Origin: Gimibacter soli
GTDB lineage: Bacteria > Pseudomonadota > Alphaproteobacteria > Sphingomonadales > Kordiimonadaceae
Length of the DNA stretch: 64,000 nt
NCBI RefSeq assembly: GCF_028463845.1
Contig: NZ_CP116805.1
Coordinates: 3,158,001 to 3,222,000 of the forward strand
Direction of reading: 5' to 3'
The notes beneath the pieces were generated by a model. It did no database searches. It worked only from the letters and a program-made list of their open reading frames with translations, and was not told the origin of the DNA. The translations under genes were made by a program, and so were the position numbers. Of the stretch, positions 27,744 through 36,874 are shown in pieces (the first letter of the stretch is position 1; every line of letters begins with the position of its first letter).

Positions 27744-29084
27744 TCAGCCTTCCGCCCCGATGGTTTCCTGGAAACGGACCGGCTGGCCGTGGGCGGCGTT
27801 GGCGAGGCTGCCTTCCCACATCACCCGCTTGCCGCGGACGATGGTGCCAAGGGGTTTACCGGTCGCCTTGTAGCCGTTGAAGGGCGTCCAGCCGCATTTC
27901 GAGGCAATCCAGCTATCGTCGATGGTCCATTCGCCCTTGAGGTCAACAAGCGTGTAGTCGGCGTCATAGCCAACCGCCAATCGGCCCTTGTCGCGCAGAT
28001 TGAAGATGCGGTTGGCGGCACCGCTTGTGAGGTCCACCAGCCGCATCAGCGAAAGCTTGCCGGCTGCCACATGGCTCAGCATCACGGGCAGCAGTGTCTG
28101 CACGCCGGGCATGCCCGAGGGGCTTGCAGGATAGGGTTTGGCCTTTTCCTCGCGGGTGTGGGGTGCGTGATCGGAGCCGATCACATCCACCACGCCGTTT
28201 GCCACAGCTTCCCACAGGCCTGGCAGGTGGCGGCTGTCGCGGATCGGCGGGTTCATCTGGGCGAAGGTGCCAAGACGGTCGTAGCAATCGGGTGCCGACA
28301 GCGTCAGATGCTGCGGTGTGGTTTCCACCGAAGCGATATCCTTGTGGGCGGCGAGGAAGGCCATTTCTTCAGCCGTCGTCACATGCAGCACATGGACCCG
28401 GCGACCGGCCTTGCGGGCCAGGCGGATAAGGCGGGTGGTAGCGCGCAGGGCCGTTTCCTCGTCGCGCCAGACCGGGTGACTGTGCACCCCGCCGGTTTCG
28501 CGGATCGGCTGGCGCTCATTCATGCGGGGTTCGTCCTCGCAGTGGACGGCCACACGGCGGCGGCCATGGCGCAGCACCTCGAAAATATTCTCGTCGTCTG
28601 GCACCAGCAGGTTGCCGGTGGAAGCGCCCATGAAGATTTTCACGCCGCAGCAACCGGGCGCGGTTTCAAGCTCCGCCATATCCTTCGCGTTATCGGGCGT
28701 TGCGCCCATATAGAAGGCGAAGTCGCACCACATGCGGTCGGTGCCGCGCGCCACCTTGTCGGCGATGGCATCGAAGGTGGTGGTCAGCGGGCTGGTGTTC
28801 GGCATTTCAAACACCGCCGTCACACCGCCAAGCACAGCGGCGCGGGAGCCGGATTCCAGATCTTCCTTGTGTGTGTTGCCGGGCTCGCGGAAATGGACTT
28901 GCGTGTCGATCACGCCGGGCAGCAAGTGCAGGCCTTTGGCGTCGATCACTTCGCCAGCGGTCGAGGCATCAAGGCTGCCGATCGCCACCGTCTTGCCGCC
29001 GCGCACGCCGACATCGGCTTCGAACACCCCCGCGTGGTTAGCAACGGTCGCCCCCTTGATGACAAGATCAAACGTTTCGGCCAT
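27744..29084 (-). CDS. dihydroorotase-like amidohydrolase, first metal His replaced by Gln
   Basis: A 446-residue amidohydrolase-superfamily protein; ATG at 29084 has AAGGAG seven bases upstream. It resembles type I dihydroorotase: VHFREPG (63-69), the carboxylated Lys149 in GVKIFMGAS, His181 in VHCEDE, His234 in HVLHVT and Asp305 in GSDHAPHT. The usual D-x-H-x-H reads D60-T-Q62-V-H64, so one metal ligand is Gln. The same DTQVHFREPG form is, as far as I recall, common in alphaproteobacteria and is annotated as dihydroorotase; allantoinase-like or other cyclic-amide hydrolase activity is possible. No pyrimidine gene is adjacent, and ygfZ is divergent. Confidence 0.82.
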   Translation of the reverse strand: MAETFDLVIKGATVANHAGVFEADVGVRGGKTVAIGSLDASTAGEVIDAKGLHLLPGVIDTQVHFREPGNTHKEDLESGSRAAVLGGVTAVFEMPNTSPLTTTFDAIADKVARGTDRMWCDFAFYMGATPDNAKDMAELETAPGCCGVKIFMGASTGNLLVPDDENIFEVLRHGRRRVAVHCEDEPRMNERQPIRETGGVHSHPVWRDEETALRATTRLIRLARKAGRRVHVLHVTTAEEMAFLAAHKDIASVETTPQHLTLSAPDCYDRLGTFAQMNPPIRDSRHLPGLWEAVANGVVDVIGSDHAPHTREEKAKPYPASPSGMPGVQTLLPVMLSHVAAGKLSLMRLVDLTSGAANRIFNLRDKGRLAVGYDADYTLVDLKGEWTIDDSWIASKCGWTPFNGYKATGKPLGTIVRGKRVMWEGSLANAAHGQPVRFQETIGAEG

Positions 29085-29249
29085 GGCTTTTCTCCTTCGA
29101 GGATGGTTTCGCGCTCTTTTAGCTCTTTGGGGGCAAACGCACAATCGCGCTCTATCGGGATCGTGATGCGACAACAGCAAGAAGTGGGCTTGATCGGCGC
29201 GTGCGAATGCGTATCTGATCGGCGTGACAGTTTGATTGAAGGAAGCCCG

Positions 29250-30065
29250 ATGAGCAATGCCCCCCACGCCGACCGCGCCCTGAAACTGGAAAGCCGTGCC
29301 GTGATCCGCCTGGGCGGCGCCGAGGCGAAGACCTTCCTCAACGGGCTTGTCACCAACGATGTGGAAAAGGTGGCGCCGGGCAAAGCCATCTATGCCGGGC
29401 TCCTGACCCCGCAAGGCAAATATCTTTTCGACCTGATCGTGTTCGAAGACGGCGCAACCGGCGACCTGCTCCTTGATGTGGAAGCTGCACGCGTGGCCGA
29501 CCTCACTCGCAAGCTGATGCTGTACCGGCTGCGCACACCGGTAGAAATCGAACCAACCGAACGTTCGGTTTGGGCCATTTTAGGCAATATTCACGCAGGC
29601 GATTCGGTCGCGAGCCCCGATCCACGCCACCCTGATCTCGGCTGGCGCGCTCTGCTTGAACCGGGTGTCATGCCCGACGCTGCCCCCCTTGACCTCGCCA
29701 CCTATGAACAGAACCGGCTGTTGCTCGGCGTGCCCGATGGCAGCCGCGACATGGCGGTGGAGAAAGACTTCTGGCTGGAGACCGGTGCCGAACGCCTGAA
29801 CGGCGTGGCGTTCGACAAGGGCTGCTACGTGGGCCAGGAGCTGACCGCCCGGATGAAACACCGCACGAGCGTGAAAAAGCTCGTTGTCCCGGTCGAGGTC
29901 GAAGGCGGCGCCCCGGCACCGGGCACCGAGATTGTAACGGCAGACGGCAAAGCGGCTGGCGAAATCCGTTCCGGCCACGGCGACCATGCGCTCGCGTGGC
30001 TGCGGCTTGAATATGGCGACGATCAACTTGCAGCGGATGGCAAGCCGGTCACCCTGATCCGCTGA
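29250..30065 (+). CDS. ygfZ: YgfZ/GcvT-domain folate-binding iron-sulfur protein
   Basis: A 271-residue folate-binding protein. The signature K190-G-C-Y-V-G-Q-E197 includes the essential Cys192. The N-terminal GcvT-like half starts AVIRLGGAEAKTFLNGLVTNDV, and GLLTPQGKYLFDLIVF is typical. In E. coli YgfZ supports folate-dependent repair or assembly of some iron-sulfur enzymes such as MiaB. ATG at 29250 has GAAGGAAG upstream. It is divergent from the dihydroorotase-like gene and convergent with the NTF2-like gene, 48 bases away. Confidence 0.93.
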   Translation: MSNAPHADRALKLESRAVIRLGGAEAKTFLNGLVTNDVEKVAPGKAIYAGLLTPQGKYLFDLIVFEDGATGDLLLDVEAARVADLTRKLMLYRLRTPVEIEPTERSVWAILGNIHAGDSVASPDPRHPDLGWRALLEPGVMPDAAPLDLATYEQNRLLLGVPDGSRDMAVEKDFWLETGAERLNGVAFDKGCYVGQELTARMKHRTSVKKLVVPVEVEGGAPAPGTEIVTADGKAAGEIRSGHGDHALAWLRLEYGDDQLAADGKPVTLIR

Positions 30066-30113
30066 TGCCCGGCTCACTCATTATATATACGTCTTTATAT
30101 ATAGGGACGACGA

Positions 30114-30620
30114 TCAGTGTGTGTCGTCCGGCGCGTGATGGTCGTAGCTCAGAACCCGTTTCAGGGTCCATGCCTCGTCCTTAAATATCCACACATGGGT
30201 GAAGCGCGCCGTTGAGGTGAGGCGAAGCGGCTTGCCTTCCTCGCGCAGGTAAAATTCGTGCACGCCCTGCTGAACGGCGCCGTAGAGTGTGCCATCGCCA
30301 TTCATGAGCGGGTAAACTTCAAGGCTGCCGGACACCAGCTTGCGGATCGGCTTTACGGCCGGATTACCGCAGATGTTGCGCTCCACCGTCGCCATGAAGG
30401 ATTCCTTCGAATTCTCGAACCCGCCGGTATCGTGATAAAATTCGAAATCATCCGGGATGAGTTTCAGGAGATCGCTGTGGTCACAGCGGTTGAAGCTCTT
30501 TTCGAAAATGGCGTCGTCAAGCCCCATGAGCGTTTTGAAAAGCTCGCTGTCCTCCGCAACCTGCGCATGGGCGGCGGAGCCAAGAATGGCCAGAAGGCCC
30601 ACAAAAAGTGTGGTTCTCAT
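30114..30620 (-). CDS. secreted SnoaL/DUF4440-like (NTF2-fold) protein
   Basis: A 168-residue protein starting at ATG 30620 with GAGGAAAA upstream. Residues 1-20 are a signal peptide (MRTTLFVGLLAILGSAAHAQ). The rest resembles DUF4440: an N-terminal helix (LFKTLMGLDDAIFEKSFNRCD), a DDFEFYHDTGG segment and a C-terminal beta hairpin ending FTHVWIFKDEAWTLKRVLSYDHH. Such proteins adopt an NTF2-like fold and are often ligand binders or enzymes. The role is unknown. Confidence 0.8.
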   Translation of the reverse strand: MRTTLFVGLLAILGSAAHAQVAEDSELFKTLMGLDDAIFEKSFNRCDHSDLLKLIPDDFEFYHDTGGFENSKESFMATVERNICGNPAVKPIRKLVSGSLEVYPLMNGDGTLYGAVQQGVHEFYLREEGKPLRLTSTARFTHVWIFKDEAWTLKRVLSYDHHAPDDTH

Positions 30621-30716
30621 ATCGTTTTCCTCGCTGTTTATTCTGTTTTGATAGATCGTCAGATTATCATAGCGAGCGAACTTCACAACTTTCGCTGCGA
30701 CAGGGAGGGAGAGGCC

Positions 30717-30839
30717 ATGTCACGCACCCACAAAAGCAGACTGCAAAAAACGCGGGAAGCCGGCGAGAAACGCCAGCTGATCATCCTGGGCACTTTGGTT
30801 GCGGTGATCCTGATCGCCGTCTTCGCGATGGCGGGTTGA
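30717..30839 (+). CDS. 40-residue single-pass membrane protein
   Basis: ATG at 30717 is preceded by AGGGAGGGAGAGG. The 40-residue product has a basic N-terminus (MSRTHKSRLQKTREAGEKRQ) and a hydrophobic helix at about 21-39 (LIILGTLVAVILIAVFAMAG), ending right after the helix. It is a typical small membrane protein. A bidirectional terminator begins 19 bases after the stop, which supports a real transcript. I cannot assign a function; its upstream gap to the divergent NTF2-like gene is about 96 bases. Confidence 0.7.
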   Translation: MSRTHKSRLQKTREAGEKRQLIILGTLVAVILIAVFAMAG

Positions 30840-30858
30840 ACGGCAGGGATAAAGAAGA

Positions 30859-30890
30859 AGGGGCGCCGATATCCGGGCGCCCCTCTTTGT
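30859..30890. terminator. bidirectional terminator between the small membrane gene and ppdK
   Basis: A 9-bp stem AGGGGCGCC (30859-30867) with GGCGCCCCT (30876-30884), loop of 8 bases. On the plus strand it is followed by CTTTGTTT; on the minus strand by CTTCTTTA. It serves both convergent genes. Confidence 0.85.
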
Positions 30891-30894
30891 TTCA

Positions 30895-33555
30895 TCAGCC
30901 CTTGAGCGCGGCCTGTGCGGCGGCGAGGCGCGCGATCGGCACGCGGAAGGGCGAACAGGACACATAGTCAAGCCCCACACGGTGGCAGAATTCGACCGAG
31001 GCCGGATCGCCGCCGTGTTCGCCGCAGATGCCGAGCTTGAGACCCGGTTTGGTGGCGCGCCCACGTTCGGCGCCGAGCTTGACGAGATCCCCCACGCCGT
31101 CCTGATCGATCGAGACGAACGGATCGACGGCGAAGATATCGAGCTTCACATACTGGTCAAGGAAGCGGCCGGCGTCATCGCGACTGATGCCGATGGTCGT
31201 CTGGGTCAGGTCGTTGGTACCGAACGAGAAGAAGTCGGCTGAATTCGCGATGTCACCGGCACGCAGCGCGGCGCGCGGCAGTTCGATCATGGTGCCAACC
31301 ATATAATCGACCTTTTCGCCCTTTTCCGCGAAGACGGTTTCAGCAACTTTCTCGACCCGTGCGCGCAGCATCGCCAGTTCCTTTTCGGTGGCGACAAGCG
31401 GGATCATGATTTCCGGCACCACGGTATCACCCGTGGAGGAGACAACCTCGAGGGCCGCTTCGAAAATCGCACGGGCCTGCATCTCGTAGATTTCGGGGTA
31501 TGTGATGCCAAGGCGGCAGCCACGGTGGCCGAGCATGGGGTTAAACTCGTGCAGGTCGGCGGCGTGACGCTTCAGCTTGTCCACCGATACGCCCATAGCC
31601 TTCGCCACATCCTCGAACTCGTCTTCCTCGCGCGGCAGGAATTCGTGGAGGGGCGGGTCCAGAAGGCGGACGGTGACCGGCAGGCCGCGCATGATCTTGA
31701 AGATTTCAACGAAGTCGCCGCGCTGCATGGGCAGGAGCTTGGCCAGCGCCTTTTTCCGCTCGGCAACGTCTTCAGCGAGGATCATTTCGCGCACGGCAAC
31801 GATCCGCTCGCCTTCAAAGAACATATGCTCGGTGCGGCAAAGGCCGATACCTTCGGCGCCAAATTCGCGGGCGGTTGCCGTGTCGTTCGGCGTGTCGGCG
31901 TTGGTGCGCACACGGAGCTTGCGGTATTCGTCCGCCCACACCATCAGCTTGGCGAAATCGCCGTGCAGTTCGGGCTGCAGGGTCTTCACAGCTCCCACAT
32001 AAACCTCGCCCGAGGCGCCATCGATGGTGATGAAATCGCCTTGCTTGATCTCGCGGCCAAGCGAAGTCATGACCCCGGCCTTGGTATCAATGCGAAGGGT
32101 GCCGGCACCCGAAACGCAGGGGCGGCCCATTCCGCGCGCCACCACGGCGGCGTGGCTGGTCATCCCGCCACGGGCGGTGAGGATACCGCGGGCAGCATGC
32201 ATGCCATGGATATCCTCGGGGCTCGTCTCAACGCGGCAAAGGATCACGTCCTTGCCATCCTTGGCGAGCGTTTCGGCTTCGTCAGCGTCAAACACCACAA
32301 TACCGGCAGCAGCACCGGGGCTTGCCGGCAGGCCGCGGGTGAAATGATCACGGGGCGCGGTCGGATCAAGCGTCGGGTGCAGCAGCTGGTCAAGGGCTGC
32401 CGGGTCCACCCGCAGCACGGCGGTTTTCTCGTCGATCAGACCTTCTTCCACGAGGTCCACCGCAATCTTCAGCGCGGCCTTGGCGGTGCGCTTGCCCGAA
32501 CGGGTCTGCAGCATCCAGAGCTTGCCGTGCTGAACGGTGAACTCAATATCCTGCATGTCGCGGTAATGCCGCTCCAGCTTGTCGAACACGTCGGCGAGCT
32601 GCTTGTAAACCTCCGGCATCGATTCTTCCATCGAGGCCGCCTTGGCACCGGCTTCCTCGCGGGCCGCCTTGGTCAGATACTGGGGCGTACGGATGCCCGC
32701 CACCACGTCCTCGCCCTGGGCGTTGATCAGATATTCGCCGTAATACTCGCGCGTGCCATTGGAAGGGTTCCGCGTGAAGGCCACGCCGGTCGCCGACGTG
32801 TCGCCCATATTGCCGAACACCATGGCTTGCACGTTCACAGCAGTGCCCCAGCTTTCGGGGATATTGTTCAGGCGGCGGTAAACCTTGGCGCGTTCGATCT
32901 GCCACGAGCCGAACACGGCGCCAATGGCACCCCAGAGCTGCTCTTTCACATCCTGCGGGAACGGGCGGCCAAGGACCTCCTCGGTCTTCGCCTTGAACTC
33001 GCCGGCGAGCTGCTTCCAGTCATCGGCTTCCAGTTCGGTATCAAGGTCGACGCCCTTGTCTTCCTTCAGCATCTCGATCAGTTCTTCGAAGTGATAGTGA
33101 TCGACGCCGAGGACCACATCCGAATACATCTGGATGAAGCGGCGGTAGCTATCCCATGCGAAGCGCGGGTTATCGGAATTTTTGGCGAGCCCTTCGACAG
33201 TTTCATCATTGAGGCCAAGGTTCAGGACCGTATCCATCATCCCCGGCATCGAAACGCGCGCACCCGAGCGCACGGAAACAAGCAGCGGATTGGCCACATC
33301 GCCGAACCTGGCACCCACAGCCGCTTCGATCTGCGCCAACGCGGCTTCCACCTGCGCCGTCAGTTCGGGCGGGTAGCTCTGGCCGTTGTCGTAATAATAG
33401 GTGCAGACTTCGGTGGTGATCGTCAGCCCCGGCGGCACCGGCAGGCCGAGGGATGCCATTTCGGCAAGGTTCGCCCCCTTGCCCCCGAGCAAGTTCTTCA
33501 TATCGGCGCGTCCTTCAGACACACCACCGCCAAAGCTGTAAACCCATTTGGTCAT
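30895..33555 (-). CDS. ppdK: pyruvate, phosphate dikinase
   Basis: An 886-residue enzyme interconverting pyruvate + ATP + Pi and PEP + AMP + PPi. ATG at 33555 begins the conserved MTKWVYSFGGG. The nucleotide-binding N-terminal part includes LLGGKGANLAEM; the swivelling domain carries the phosphohistidine His468 in GGMTSHAAVVARGMG; the PEP/pyruvate domain has the C-terminal GICGEHGGDP with Cys844. The length matches the family. It lies downstream of glyQ-glyS, but 289 bases with two palindromic repeats separate it from glyS, so co-transcription is uncertain. Confidence 0.97.
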   Translation of the reverse strand: MTKWVYSFGGGVSEGRADMKNLLGGKGANLAEMASLGLPVPPGLTITTEVCTYYYDNGQSYPPELTAQVEAALAQIEAAVGARFGDVANPLLVSVRSGARVSMPGMMDTVLNLGLNDETVEGLAKNSDNPRFAWDSYRRFIQMYSDVVLGVDHYHFEELIEMLKEDKGVDLDTELEADDWKQLAGEFKAKTEEVLGRPFPQDVKEQLWGAIGAVFGSWQIERAKVYRRLNNIPESWGTAVNVQAMVFGNMGDTSATGVAFTRNPSNGTREYYGEYLINAQGEDVVAGIRTPQYLTKAAREEAGAKAASMEESMPEVYKQLADVFDKLERHYRDMQDIEFTVQHGKLWMLQTRSGKRTAKAALKIAVDLVEEGLIDEKTAVLRVDPAALDQLLHPTLDPTAPRDHFTRGLPASPGAAAGIVVFDADEAETLAKDGKDVILCRVETSPEDIHGMHAARGILTARGGMTSHAAVVARGMGRPCVSGAGTLRIDTKAGVMTSLGREIKQGDFITIDGASGEVYVGAVKTLQPELHGDFAKLMVWADEYRKLRVRTNADTPNDTATAREFGAEGIGLCRTEHMFFEGERIVAVREMILAEDVAERKKALAKLLPMQRGDFVEIFKIMRGLPVTVRLLDPPLHEFLPREEDEFEDVAKAMGVSVDKLKRHAADLHEFNPMLGHRGCRLGITYPEIYEMQARAIFEAALEVVSSTGDTVVPEIMIPLVATEKELAMLRARVEKVAETVFAEKGEKVDYMVGTMIELPRAALRAGDIANSADFFSFGTNDLTQTTIGISRDDAGRFLDQYVKLDIFAVDPFVSIDQDGVGDLVKLGAERGRATKPGLKLGICGEHGGDPASVEFCHRVGLDYVSCSPFRVPIARLAAAQAALKG

Positions 33556-33660
33556 CGCGACAGTCCTTCTTCGCCAATCCCTTGTCCCGTGGATTGGTCT
33601 GATGGTCTTTTGCAAATGGACCGCGGCGATTCCGCTCTTCGGCCCGGATCAGCGTAACGC

Positions 33661-33743
33661 CCTTCGAGACGCACTCGCGTGCTCCTCAGGGCGAACGTTA
33701 CTCAATTCCGTTCGGGCTGAGGAGGCCAACGGCCGTCTCGAAG
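33661..33743. repeat. palindromic intergenic repeat element 1
   Basis: About 83 bases. Outer arms CTTCGAGACG (33662-33671) and CGTCTCGAAG (33734-33743) are perfect inverted copies. Inner arms CTCCTCAGGGCGAACG (33682-33697) and CGTTCGGGCTGAGGAG (33709-33724) match at 14 of 16. The unit resembles the high-copy intergenic repeats of sphingomonads and Caulobacter-type genomes known from memory (CTTCGAGACG...CGTCTCGAAG). It probably has many copies elsewhere, but this is the only one I can see in the window. Confidence 0.75.
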
Positions 33744-33760
33744 CCCGTATCTCGTCTCTT

Positions 33761-33834
33761 CGTCACCCCGGGCTTGATCCGGGGTCCAGCCTGTCAACCG
33801 CACCGCTGGATGCCGGGTCGGGCCCGGCATGACG
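33761..33834. repeat. palindromic intergenic repeat element 2
   Basis: About 74 bases, starting CGTCACCCCGGGCTTGATCC and ending with GGGCCCGGCATGACGG. The two ends are imperfect inverted copies of a CGTCATSCCGGG/CCCGGSATGACG type, each also holding an inner palindrome (CCCCGG...CCGGGG and GCCGGG...CCCGGC). It is of the widespread alphaproteobacterial class of intergenic palindromes. It lies 17 bases after element 1. Confidence 0.75.
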
Positions 33835-33844
33835 GCAATCTTTG

Positions 33845-35908
33845 TCAGCCTTCGATCAGGCTGAAATCAGCAACCCGGTCAACGGCATTCTTGAAGGAAT
33901 GGAGCAAGGCGTAGCGATTGTCACGCACGGCCTCGTCATCCGCGTTCACCAGCACCGCATCAAAGAAGGCGTCGATGGGCTTGCGGAATCCGGCCAAAAT
34001 CTTCATGGCCCCTTCGAAATCTTCAGCCTCGAGCGCTGCGTTCACCGCGGCACCTTCGTTGACGGCCTTATCAAACAGCGCGCGTTCCTCATCCATCTGC
34101 AGGAGAGCCGCAGTCGGCTCCGCGAACACATCCTTGCCAGACTTGGCGATGATATTGGCAGCGCGCTTGTACCCGGCGAGCAGGTTGACACCGTCATCCG
34201 TAGCGAGGAAATCACGCAGCGCCGCAACCCGGTTTTTCAAGCGGGTGAGATTGCTCTCCAGTTCTTTCCCAAACATCATGCTGGCCGCAACCATGTCATG
34301 GCGAATGCCCTCGTCCCTGAACTGGTGCGACAGCCGATCATGGAAGAACTCGATTAGCTGAATGCTGACGCTAGACGAGCGTTCGTCATCAAAGCCAATC
34401 CCGTAAAGCTCGGCAGCTTTGCGAATAACAAACCGCAGATTAACGCGTAGCTTATTCTCAACGATCAGGCGAATGATCCCAAGTGCCGCACGACGCAGCG
34501 CGTAAGGGTCTTTCGAGCCCGTGGGCTTTTCGTCGATCCCGAAGAAACCGACGAGCGTGTCGAGTTTTTCGGCGAGTGCGACGGCGATGGAAACCGGTGC
34601 GGTCGGGCATGCATCGTTCGGCCCGAGGGGGCTATAGTGTTCCTTGATCGCGTCGGCGACAGCAGCACTTTCACCCTGGCGCAGCGCATAATAGCGGCCC
34701 ATGGCACCCTGCACTTCCGGGAACTCGCCAACCATGCCGGATACGAGATCGGCCTTGGCAAGGCGGGCCGCACGTTCGGCTTCAGCGCGATCAGCGCCGC
34801 AAGCGTCGGCAAGCGCACCGGCGAGCTTCACCATGCGCTCAACGCGCTCGGCAACCGTACCCAGCTTGATGTGGAACACGATTTCTTCAAGCTTCGGCAG
34901 GCGGCTTTCAAGGGTTACCTTCAGGTCGGTTTCCCAGAAGAATTTCGCGTCAGACAGGCGGGCGGTCAGCACGCGCTCGTTGCCGGCTGCAACCATCTGG
35001 CCGCCGTCCGACGGTACGATGTTGGCAACCGTGATGAACACAGGCGCAAGCTTGCCTGCCGCATCGCGTGCCACGAAATATTTCTGGTCCTTCCGCATGG
35101 TCTGGATCAGCACTTCTTCGGGCACGTCAAGGAAAGCGGGGTCAAACCCGCCCATCAGCGGCACGGGCCATTCCACAAGGCCGGCGACTTCGGCGAGAAG
35201 GCCTTTGTCCTCGACAAGCGTCAGGCCCTTGTCAGCCGCGAGGCTTTGGGCTGCATTTTCAATCAGCGCCATGCGGTCAGCGGGGTCCAGCATCACCTTG
35301 TGGGCAAGAAGCTTGTCCTTATAGTCCGCGAAATCAGCAACAGCGAACATGTCGGGTGCCATGAAGCGGTGGCCGCGGGTGGTGTTACCCGCCACGATGC
35401 CATCCACCGATACGGGCACAACAGCGCCGTCAAGCAGCGCGAGGATCGACTGCAGCGGCCGCACCCAGCGAAGGCTGCCAGCACCCCAGCGCTGCGACTT
35501 CGGCCACGGGAAATTGCGGATCGCGTCCTCGAGCGCCTTGGCGACCACATCGGCGGTCTTCTGGCCCTTTTTCTCGATCACCGCGTAAAGGAAGGTGCCC
35601 TTGGGGTCCTCGCGCTTTTCGCACTGATCGAGTGTGACACCGGCGCCCTTGAGGAAGCCTTCGATGGCTTTTTCAGGCGCGTCGGCGCGGGGGCCGCGGC
35701 GTTCTTCGCTCACGTCCGGCGTTACCACCGGCAGGCCGGTGACGGTGAGGACCAGACGACGCGGCGTGGCGTAGGCGTCAGCGGCCTCAAACGCGAGGCC
35801 AGCGGCCTTCAGCGCATCGGTCATCAGCGTTTTCAGGTCTTCCGCCGCCTTCGCCTGCATGCGGGCGGGGATTTCTTCCGAGAAGAGTTCGATCAGAAGC
35901 TCGGCCAT
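33845..35908 (-). CDS. glyS: glycine--tRNA ligase, beta subunit
   Basis: A 687-residue subunit of the bacterial (alpha-beta)2 glycyl-tRNA synthetase. ATG at 35908 begins the conserved MAELLIELFSEEIPARMQ. GRGFRGPRADAP-like SEERRGPRADAPEKAIEGFL, the KSQRWGAGSLRWVRPLQSIL block and the HD-like region are present. A TTG or longer start would overlap glyQ. It starts two bases after the glyQ stop, so the two are translated together. Confidence 0.97.
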   Translation of the reverse strand: MAELLIELFSEEIPARMQAKAAEDLKTLMTDALKAAGLAFEAADAYATPRRLVLTVTGLPVVTPDVSEERRGPRADAPEKAIEGFLKGAGVTLDQCEKREDPKGTFLYAVIEKKGQKTADVVAKALEDAIRNFPWPKSQRWGAGSLRWVRPLQSILALLDGAVVPVSVDGIVAGNTTRGHRFMAPDMFAVADFADYKDKLLAHKVMLDPADRMALIENAAQSLAADKGLTLVEDKGLLAEVAGLVEWPVPLMGGFDPAFLDVPEEVLIQTMRKDQKYFVARDAAGKLAPVFITVANIVPSDGGQMVAAGNERVLTARLSDAKFFWETDLKVTLESRLPKLEEIVFHIKLGTVAERVERMVKLAGALADACGADRAEAERAARLAKADLVSGMVGEFPEVQGAMGRYYALRQGESAAVADAIKEHYSPLGPNDACPTAPVSIAVALAEKLDTLVGFFGIDEKPTGSKDPYALRRAALGIIRLIVENKLRVNLRFVIRKAAELYGIGFDDERSSSVSIQLIEFFHDRLSHQFRDEGIRHDMVAASMMFGKELESNLTRLKNRVAALRDFLATDDGVNLLAGYKRAANIIAKSGKDVFAEPTAALLQMDEERALFDKAVNEGAAVNAALEAEDFEGAMKILAGFRKPIDAFFDAVLVNADDEAVRDNRYALLHSFKNAVDRVADFSLIEG

Positions 35909-35910
35909 GA

Positions 35911-36792
35911 TCACGCCTCCCATCCGTTGGAGCGGATCCAGACTTCGCAGCATCCCTTGGCAAGCTCGCGCACCCGGCCGATATAGGCCTGACGCTCGGT
36001 GACCGAAATCACCCCGCGCGCATCCAGAAGGTTGAAGGTGTGGCTGGCCTTGATGCACTGCTCGTACGCGGGCAGCGGCAGGTTCGCCTCCATCAGCTTC
36101 TTGCACTCTTCCTGGGCCTCGGCGAAGGCGCGGAACAGATTGTCCGTATTCGCATGCTCGAAGTTATAGGCCGACTGCTGCTGTTCGTTTTTCAGATAGA
36201 CGTCGCCGTAGGTGGTGCCGGCGCCGTTGAAATCGAGGTCGTAAACGTTATCGACGCCCTGCACGAACATGGCGAGGCGCTCCAGCCCGTAGGTCAGCTC
36301 GCCCGACACCGGCTTGCAGTCAAACCCGCCAACCTGCTGGAAATAGGTGTACTGGCTGACTTCCATTCCGTCGCACCAGACTTCCCAGCCCAGCCCCCAG
36401 GCGCCGAGCGTGGGGCTTTCCCAGTCGTCTTCCACGAAGCGCACGTCATGAAGGGCAGTATCGATGCCGATAGCCTTCAGGCTGCCGAGATACAGTTCCT
36501 GCATATTTTCAGGGCTCGGCTTCAGGATCACCTGGAACTGGTAATAATGCTGCAGGCGGTTCGGGTTTTCGCCGTAGCGGCCATCCTTCGGGCGGCGCGA
36601 GGGCTGCACATAAGCGGCTTTCCACGGATCAGGCCCAAGGGCGCGCAGCGTCGTCGCCGGGTGGAAGGTACCAGCACCCATTTCCATGTCATAGGGCTGC
36701 AGGATCACGCAGCCCTGATCGGCCCAGTAATTCTGGAGCGTCAGGATGATCTTCTGGAAAGGCATGCCGCCTTTGGCTGGAGCGCTGGACAT
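35911..36792 (-). CDS. glyQ: glycine--tRNA ligase, alpha subunit
   Basis: A 293-residue catalytic subunit of the tetrameric glycyl-tRNA synthetase. [29 protein letters not shown] (in part) opens the catalytic domain; [22 protein letters not shown] and the [21 protein letters not shown] block are family signatures. Class II motifs supply glycyl-adenylate formation. Its cluster with glyS and ppdK downstream is common in alphaproteobacteria. Confidence 0.97.
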   Translation of the reverse strand: MSSAPAKGGMPFQKIILTLQNYWADQGCVILQPYDMEMGAGTFHPATTLRALGPDPWKAAYVQPSRRPKDGRYGENPNRLQHYYQFQVILKPSPENMQELYLGSLKAIGIDTALHDVRFVEDDWESPTLGAWGLGWEVWCDGMEVSQYTYFQQVGGFDCKPVSGELTYGLERLAMFVQGVDNVYDLDFNGAGTTYGDVYLKNEQQQSAYNFEHANTDNLFRAFAEAQEECKKLMEANLPLPAYEQCIKASHTFNLLDARGVISVTERQAYIGRVRELAKGCCEVWIRSNGWEA

Positions 36793-36874
36793 CTAGAAAA
36801 AACCGACTCTGATGAAATTTTTATTGCGCCGCAACCTAGCCGCCGCGTGAAGGCCGGTCAAGCAAGGGATTGTG

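Noticed and set aside
27261-30065. Plus-strand open frame of about 934 codons
   Set aside because: Only its last 271 codons (from 29250) are a real gene, ygfZ. The earlier part is antisense to the LysE-type and dihydroorotase-like genes.
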